Assembly: GCA_013397935.1 (NCBI GenBank)
Contig: VZRN01004253.1
Coordinates: forward strand, 6,263-70,262
Origin: Dasyornis broadbenti
Taxonomy: Eukaryota; Chordata; Aves; Passeriformes; Dasyornithidae
Length of the DNA: 64,000 nucleotides
Direction: 5' to 3'
Position 1 is the first letter of the stretch; the number at the start of each line of letters is the position of its first letter. This document shows positions 40,401-49,400 of this stretch, one piece after another. The notes beneath the pieces were generated by a model. The model had not been told where the DNA came from, ran no database searches, and saw only the letters and a program-made list of their open reading frames with translations. The position numbers and the translations under genes were made by a program.

Positions 40401-43400
40401 TAGTTAGTATCCAGTACATGTTTTGGAAAATAATTCTTTGATTTCTTTACACATTGTTTGGAGAAGCAACTCCTTTTTTTATTTGCATCTGTCTTTTGGT
40501 GCCATCATTTGATGTCTTTGTATTCTTTATTAGAAATAAGAGCATTTACTACCTCTTCATGATTTATTCCCTAATGATTGTCACATGGAAAAACTGTTCA
40601 GCTCTGTGGTTTAAGTCAAGAATAAGTGGTTTATTGATTTATTAATTACAGTTAGCCAGCAATCAACCAGCTACATGTTTAATTCAAGAGCAGCAATACA
40701 GCAGGTGACAGCAAACACTGGACATCCATAAAGTGTTAATAAGCATCTGTGAATTTCTCAGCACCCCCTGCAGCTCATCTCAGGAGTTTTAATCCCCTGC
40801 ACAATCTCACAGCCACATTCCCAGAATTACACACGCGCCTCCTGCCTTTTACAGCAGGCATCGAATACAAGCACCTCTGGCACTTTCAGAGGGGTGGGTT
40901 TCAGGTCTACTCCTCCCTCACAGCTCTGGTTACAGGTGAGGGTGCTCTGGGTGACTTTGGAATATTCCAGAGCACAGCTCTTATGCCTGCAAAATTTCAG
41001 CAGGTAGGTTTCTCCATTACAGCTGAACATGTCAAACCATTTATTCAGATAGTAGATCTCTCAGCATAATTGACGCTGAACATCAGAAATGTCCTTTTCC
41101 AAACTACTTAAAACATCTGGGTTTCACTCATCATTTTTTGCTCCAGTTTCTTACCTGGATAAGTACATGGATATTCTTTAGAACAGGGCCTTTCAGAGTC
41201 ATGCAGAAAAGGACATCTAGTTTTTGTTTTCATTGCTCTTAGGGTTTTTTTCCCTCCTAGGTTTTCTGACCTTTAGGCATGTTTTAAGCTAAATTTCAGC
41301 TTACTTTCTCCCAAGATGGTACTATCTTCTAGATGTTATATCTCATATAACATTAAGGGAAACAGAATCAAACTCAAAAATAACAGGATTGTCAGATCTG
41401 TAAAAAGGCCAAAAAAAGGCAAAGTAAAGGTAAAAGGATAATTTTCCAACTCATTTCTAATTGTGGAAGTGACAGTGTTTAGTACTGTGACATTCTGTGG
41501 GCAACTGAGCAAATACTTTCCTTGCACAAATGACAAACCCACAGTATTGTCCTCAATGAAGTTCTGAGCATGTCTGGGATCTGAAGTCACTCACTGTAAT
41601 ATTTTTATACACTTGTTCATGTTTTAATGGAGGCAGAAGAGGTTAATTTTTTGCATATTGAAAGGATTTTGAAGAGACAGCTTTGGCATCAGAAAATTGC
41701 AGAGAGCAACAGAGGTTTTATTTTTCTATTGCCAAAAGAAGAAGCAAGTACACTTAATCGCTCTCTTTTTTTAAAGGATTTATGATAGTGCCCATTGGTT
41801 TTTTGCTTGGCAACCTCATGCAATAATAATTTAAACTAACATTAATACTGTTATCTCAAAACCCCATGCTTAGTTATGAACATAATTCTTATCAGAGCCC
41901 TGAAATGTCTAGTGTAAAGATATTTACCATTCTGGTTTTCTTATTTCTCCAGCACTGAAAAATCAGAAATTACTCTTTCTTGCTGTGGTGGGTTACATGG
42001 TAATCTGCTGGAATGTCCTAGGTTCAACATTAAGGGTTTAGAACATCATAACTTATCATGACTACTGCATCTTTCACACAGAGTCACATTTATGGTTTGT
42101 GTGAAATGTAAAGTATTTGTGCTGTCATATGGAGAGTGTGAGAGAGAGGAACAAAAGTAGCTCTAGAAAGAATTTAATATTAAACTTAATATTATCTGCA
42201 CCTTTTCTGTAAGCATATAGATTGCAGTAGTATTGAAGAGTAATATTTCAAACTCCATGTGTACTGATGTTAGTACAAGAGCCTGTGCTGTGCTGATCAA
42301 CTGGAAAGTGAACAATAAATATCAACCTAAAGGAGCTTGGGATTGTGAGACACCCTGGCAGAGCCTGGTTTTCTTACAGGAACTATAAAATACTTCACTT
42401 TTATTCTATCCAGCATCTATCCAAGGCACAAGACTACTTTCATAATTAGAAACACAGCAGCAGAACTGCAGCAAAATTTAACCTCTTTTACTGGGCACTT
42501 CATTATCATCTGTGAGGAGAAAAAGAACAAAGCAAACCTGAATGTGTCCCACCCATATCAAGGGTACAGAAAGAAGTCAAGTTCTGCTTTAAAGCCAGCC
42601 TTGCAGTGTCTGAGGGAGAACTTCCTCAAGCATGGAGAACAATTCCACGGGGAAACTGGTGGCACTTGCATTACTAAGTTGGATGGGCCTTGCAAAATCT
42701 GTGAAATGAGAATGGGCTTACAGATTAGTGATGGTTGTGTAAAAATTGCCACTTTCTATCAAAGTATTTTGAAATGGGGGGTCTCCCCTGAGACCCAGTC
42801 TTGCAGGCTGTGGAGGTTTTAGCAGTGACTTATTGAGCAACCCTTTGAGGAATATACAGAGTCAGAGAATCTTAAAGAACCTGCCTGCCTGCTCTGGTTC
42901 TTTGGGAAATTTGTCTTTACCAGTATTTTTAGCAAAGGACTGAATAAAAACGAGCATGATTAAGGTAGGATTTCAATAAAAAACACAGGATTTGGGAGGT
43001 ACATGCAGTACCCTAAGCCATGTGCACAATAAAAGCAGAAAGTAGTGACTGTCCTCATTCACTTGCAAATATGTGGGAGCTGCATGAAAAACTCCAGACA
43101 GTAAAACCTTTTCTATAAGGATTTGGAAAATATGCACAATCTGCATCCAAGTGTGGGCCATAATTCCCAAGTAATTTTTTTTTCTCTGTGTCTGTTAGCA
43201 TTAAGAATTCATTTTATGTAGCATAATACCTTCCAGAGACACAATAAGTTTTTCAGATAACACTAACATATTCTGATTTGTTAGTTGCTCTGAGTTGCTC
43301 ATTATATTTGTCCTGTTTTGCTTAAGTAACTAGGAATTATACTGGTATGCTATTTCTGAGTGACTGAATATTGGAGGGTATTTATGGTACTGTGTAAAAT

Positions 43401-46400
43401 ACCTCATAAAAGATTATATTTGATGTAAACAGTCTCTAACTTGTTATATGTTTTCATAAAACACCTTAATAATTCTATGGAGGCTTTTTTTTTCTTTTTG
43501 CTTGGAAATTTATGGTTTTTATTTACTCTCCAAAGAAAGAAAACTCTTATGAGACGGTAACAGTTGTGTATATGAAAGCTGTAGTACATCTGAGCTAATT
43601 CAGATGTTGATTTATCTTGGGGAATAAACAAAAAATTTGTTCTGAGTTGCTGGGAGGAGAAACCTTCAGATAACTATTTAAATTTGTAGTGAAAAACTGG
43701 AAGTACATATAGTTTTTCAGAATGTAATTTTACATTGTGATTTTAGATATATTGGTAAGTAGTTCTTCAAAGAAGAAAACGAGATGTATCTTCTTCCATG
43801 TACCTACAGCAGCAAGCTGGTGAACCTCAGAATAATTACACCAAAGCCAACTGTGAAATAATCTTTAAGCGAATGCCCTCAAAAATTACTGCCTACTCTG
43901 TGTAATAAATGTCAGTGTGCAGTCTCAGGATGACACCTAAAGCCTTGGTTAATAAATGTAATCCGATTAATCCTCTTAATGCAAAGTATGTGCATTGCCA
44001 GCCTGTGACAAAGGTCGTGGGTCTGTGGAGACTTGTAGGCCATTGTTTGGCTGTTAGTAAATAAAATATGTTGCATAGCAAAATATGGGCAGAAAAAAAC
44101 TTAAAGGAAAATGAGTCTGTTCAGTCTCCACCAACATAATTTTTGGCTGTGTATTCACTGTTTTATCCCAGAGTGATGCCACCCTGTTGGAGGGCACTAC
44201 TGTGGTAAGTAGTCGTGTCCAGAGTAATCAGTGTATCACTACGTGGCAGCTGCTACTTCAATATGTTTTCTTCTATTGTATTTACAAGAAGGCATAACTA
44301 TCTCTAGAGTTTAATTTTTGACATTTAGCAGTGGAAACTCCTGCCCGACATAAAACTGGTTTCCAGTGGTTTCAGTGTCTGCGGTGTGCCTGAAACTACA
44401 AATGCAGCATTGCCTTAGTATTCCAGGATACTCACACAGCAGCGGCATTAAGGGAGTGTAGTAAGTATCAGGTAATCCAGATTAAGTGCTCTTAACATAA
44501 AATCGTGTAATTAGGAAACCAATGTAACCTAGTAGAAGCCTAGATGTTAACTTCTAGTCAAGTTATGGTGGCAGGCTCAGCTTTTTGCTGGAAATTCTTC
44601 TAAGTGTATTTAGCTGAGTTTTTCTGTTTGTCTCTGTGACGATATAAAAGGAAAGCCTGGTTTGGCTACCTTATTGCTTGTAAGTGGAAGGATAAGCTGC
44701 TAAATCTCTTCTTTGAGTACTCATGTCTTTGAATTTTGCCTGTCTTTAAGTTGGACAGCTTTCTTTAATAATCATTAAAGTGAAAGATACTTCTCTAAGG
44801 CTTAGAGTAGCTGAGCTAATAACTTTTCTATATTAGTAGCTACAAAATGAAAGCCAGTTCAAATAACTGATGACAAGTGGCTAACACTATGTGCATTTTA
44901 AGGTGTTAAGCTGTCTCTGTAACTGCTTGGTAAGAAACTACAAGGTATGAATCTTAGCTTTGCTAGTTTTGTCAGGCATTATGTCCAGTCACTTCACATC
45001 AGATACCTTGACATCCTGATCAATATCAAGAAAATGTTGCATGCCTACCCATCCATGTACCTCCAATCCACAAAGGGTAAACTGAGTTATTTGGTTTGGG
45101 GTTTTTTTCCTCTTATCTGTGTGTAAGATCATTGTTGACATTGTTACTTTCAATGCTGTTTTAGTAAAATGTTAACCCAGTGCATTTTCCCAGCATGGAT
45201 AGTTCAAGAGTGACATTGATGTGCACTAGGTTTTTGGAGAGCAGAATGCCAGCTAGCATAGGATATGATTCCTTTACCTATTCCTCTTCAGTCCTGCATC
45301 AAAGAAGGAAGATAGTCTGTAGAAATGTGTTTTGTATTTGTCTTTACTAGTGCTCTACAAAGGGAGCATTGTTCAGTCCCATATGAAGCATTATGCCCAT
45401 TGCCCAACTTCCTTATACCTAATACCCATCTACTCAGAGTCTTCTACTTCATAGGGTATATAGCTTATATATTACATAGGGTATTTATACCATTCACTTG
45501 TCCTATAGACATGTAAGAGGGCCAGGGCAATGCTTTTGTGCATCTCAAGCTGATGAGCTGGGCAGGTAATGGAAGAAATCTGTTCCTTAAATGATTAAAA
45601 ACTCTGCTAAACAATTGCTGGTTTATGGCTGCTTGGCGGAACACCACACAGGAAGAAACATGTAGCTACCTACCTCATTCTCAACTCTCTTTAATAACCT
45701 TCTCTGTGGATTTTTAACAGTTTCCAAGGCAACTGAAAACAGAAACATCTCTGTAAACCCGAGCGTCACAAAACTCTCCACTTCAAGTGGTACACATAGT
45801 AATTACAGCTTTCTCTTAATCACTGAGTTTTCACCAGATTTTTAAAAGATCTGCAACTAAATTTGTCTCATGAGTGGCTTTGAGATTTTCTCCCTAGAAA
45901 CATAAAATGGCGGTGGCAAACATTATTTTGACTTCTTGAGGAAAGGTGGAAAGATACCATAAACCTTCCCTCCTGAAATGCTAATTAGAAGCAACCCATC
46001 TGCCAGAGCTGTTTCCATGAACTATGCAGGAGGGGTCCACAATGAAATAGTTACAGAAATATAAAGAAACCTACTTGGCAGATGTCGTTTGAGCAAGATC
46101 TACCACAAGGTATGTCTGAGTCTTCAGTGAGACTGTCTTTTAGCCAGAGCATGACACCAGCTGAGACAACAATACAGAACAGAGTGATATTTTTTCCCCT
46201 CTCTCCTGTAGATATAAACTGCATTTTCATAGAGTATTCTGAAAAGAAATATCTTTATTCTATATTAATCTGCTCGAAGAAAGGCCAACTGCAGTCATTT
46301 TAGTAAAAGACAGTTGTACTCACTGAGTTATACCCACTAAGGTAATATTTTTGCCAAAACCAGTGCCAGCATGGTGATTGGTCCCCTAAAGCTTGCAAAC

Positions 46401-49400
46401 AGCAAATTTATCCTTAAGAATGTCTAGTTATGAAGGTCTGGATTTAGAAGAAAACCAGAATAAATACATGAAAAAAATTAAGCAAAGAAGACAGCTCTAC
46501 AAAAATCTGTAGTGTGTTGAATCTGCAAGGTTATGTTTTCTAGACTGCTATTCTGCTGTACTGATACTTCATCCTAGAAGTACAAAATGTTTAAGGCTGT
46601 TTAATAGTACAGGCCACTGTTCTGTCCTTAAAGAAACTGGAACCTCAAGCTTAAATGAAACCAGTTTGAAATATTTCACTTGTATGCTCTCTACAGCTTT
46701 TGACTTTCTGTGTGTGACCTTGGCCAAGTCAGCTTCTCTGTGTCTCAACTTTAGAGGTATTGAAGATATTCTTGCAGCATTATCTTTCTATGAAAAAAGA
46801 ATTTAGAGTAAAATAAGAAAATAAACCCCCTTAAGCATGATGAAAGAGAATAATGAAGATATTATATGTATATATAATATATGCATATAACATACATATA
46901 TAATACATATATTTATACACGTATATGTGCTTTAATTAGTAGCCTAGATTCTTAGATTATTAAATTCTTCAGGTATAAGTTTTAATGGTCAGGTGATTCA
47001 TCTTTTAAAGTAAAAGCATATCTGCAGTATGACATTCTCAGATCATTCACTACCATTGGTAAAATGTCCAAAACATGCCTATAAATGGGCAGGAAGAAGA
47101 ACAATAATAGAACTGTGTTATCAGAGTTATGATGCAAAATGTGCTATTTTAGGAGTTGAACAGATGAGGTGACAGCCAGAGCCACCTGTGAAAAGCTGCC
47201 AATGCAGTACATGGAATCAGGGTCAGTCTGGGAAGCTGTTGAGTTAAACAACAGTAGGTGTCTTCCTTGGAGTCAAAGGAGTGTCTCTCTCCTCCACCTT
47301 TGTTATTTTGGATGAGGAGCATGGCTCAATTGCTGAAACAAATTAATCTAGTGTGATTTTAGGTGCTGTAGGCTGTGAGCTGGGGTCCAGAATGATACAG
47401 GTCTCCATAAGTCCCTTGTAAGGATGTCTCAGGTTCCTGGGGTATCTGAGTCATGCTTAGCAAAGGAGTTCCACCGAAGGTCTCTGTGCTCCAACCTCTA
47501 GAAACATTCACTGGTGGTCTCCTCCTGCCCAGAAAGTTACCTTCTAATGACCATGAGAACAGTTGTGGAGACAACAGGCAAAAATCCAAAGAAGTAAGAG
47601 GAAGTAAGGAAAACAAAAGATAGGAAATTTGGACCCAGGTGTAGGAAGGTGTTCAATGTAAGACTCATTCCTCTACCACACTTCCAAAAGAGTGTGCAGA
47701 TACTTCCCACAAGTTACCATTGTGACACTGGCTGCAGAAATGTTCTCCTTCTGGGCAGTGATGAGGCTTTACTTGGTTTGACCTTGGAAGCTCTTGATTT
47801 AGGCCCTTACATTTCTGCAATAGGAAGGAGACTTTCTTATTGAAATACTGTATTTTATGCTGTTGTAAGTACGTACTGGCATAATAATGACAGTCTGACT
47901 GAAGGGCGTAAGAAGGATATAATTGGTTCATTTTTCCACACATTTCATTTAACTATATTGAAGTTTTATCTTAGGCTGAAAATAAATTCAAATTATAACA
48001 TGTGTATTGAATCACATAAATCACAACATTGTATCCAATATTTCTTCATTAATTTCTTGGGAAATAAATATTAATTACTTTTTTGGTGTTGGAATTACTA
48101 CTGCTTGTGTCAATTATGCATATTTCAAACATTTAAAAGAAATATTTTCTTTCCAAAAACAAGTTTGTTTTTGTTGCTTTTCCTTTAAGGAGGCACATCT
48201 TGGCAAAACATAAAAGTCAACTGCACTCCTAATGTTTCCTGGTGGTCGGGTTTTTTTAAATATGTTAAAATTAGCAAATTGATTGAGGTCTCCTGTGTCT
48301 GTTCTTATCTATGTACTCCTTAGAACATTTCCTTTTGAGTTTTCTTGTTCTTAGTCAAATTCTGATGTGTGATGAACTGGTGTAGGATGAGGATCATGAT
48401 CATTGTACAGCTTGAGTTTCAAAATTATGTTTTGGCAATTTTGTCAAAGGAACACAGCTTGTCTGGAGATGAAGAAATAGATGATGAGGATGAAGAAGAA
48501 GAAACAGAAGAGGAAGAAGAAAAAATAGAAGAAGCAGAAGGAGAAGAAGAAACAGAAGGAGATGAAGCAGGAGAAGGAACAGAGAAAGAAGAGGAAGAAG
48601 AGGAAAAAGAGGAAAAAAATGAAAAAGAGAAGCATAGTAAAACACCTGAGGGAGAGAAAAGCAGCAGTAGCACTGTGGAAACTGGAGAGGTAAAAGCATT
48701 TACTCCTATTAAGTTACTGGTCTCTGAAAGAATTTGGTTCTATAACTAACATCAGTTTGAATATAGGTGTAGCTATCCTGTAAATGCAAAGTTGTTTGGG
48801 GTGCTTTTGGTAGAGGGAGGAACACGTAATGTTAATAGCTAAACATCTTTTTTTTAACAATTTTGAAAGAGGGGTTTTTTTGTTGTTTTTTTTTTTTTTT
48901 TACCTATAGACAGAGGAGACTACTCAGAAAGACACCATCATTCAGCGGGGTAAGAATACAATTCCTAAGAACTGGACATTCTAAAGAGATAAAATTTTAC
49001 TAAACAATATTATAAAAATACTGGACAACACCGTTCTTGTTGGTAGTTGGTAATGCAGTTCTTGAGAGGTGATGAAATTTGAGAGGCAAACCCCCATTAC
49101 AAATTGTTAATGATTTGAAAGAAATAAATAATTTTCCCAGTGATGTATTGGAGGAAGTCCATGACAAGGACCTTCTTTTAGCAGGACTGAATCTTACTAA
49201 GAGCAGTGCTGGTTGTGCAGTGCCAAAGTCATGGTAATTTTATTATCTCTCAGGCAACTTCTTTAGGTGCTCTGTGCCTCACTTCAATCAAGAAGCTTCT
49301 CAGAATTCTTCCTCATCTTTTTCAGCTGACATTTCCTCATTCCATTCACAAAGAGATTATTTTAGTTGAAATGTGGTAATTACTGAACACTGTTCAGGAT

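Noticed and set aside
42544..42822. 92-codon open frame, Cys-rich in places
   Set aside because: No recognisable domain, no good splice context and not in phase with RPGR. Left as intron sequence.
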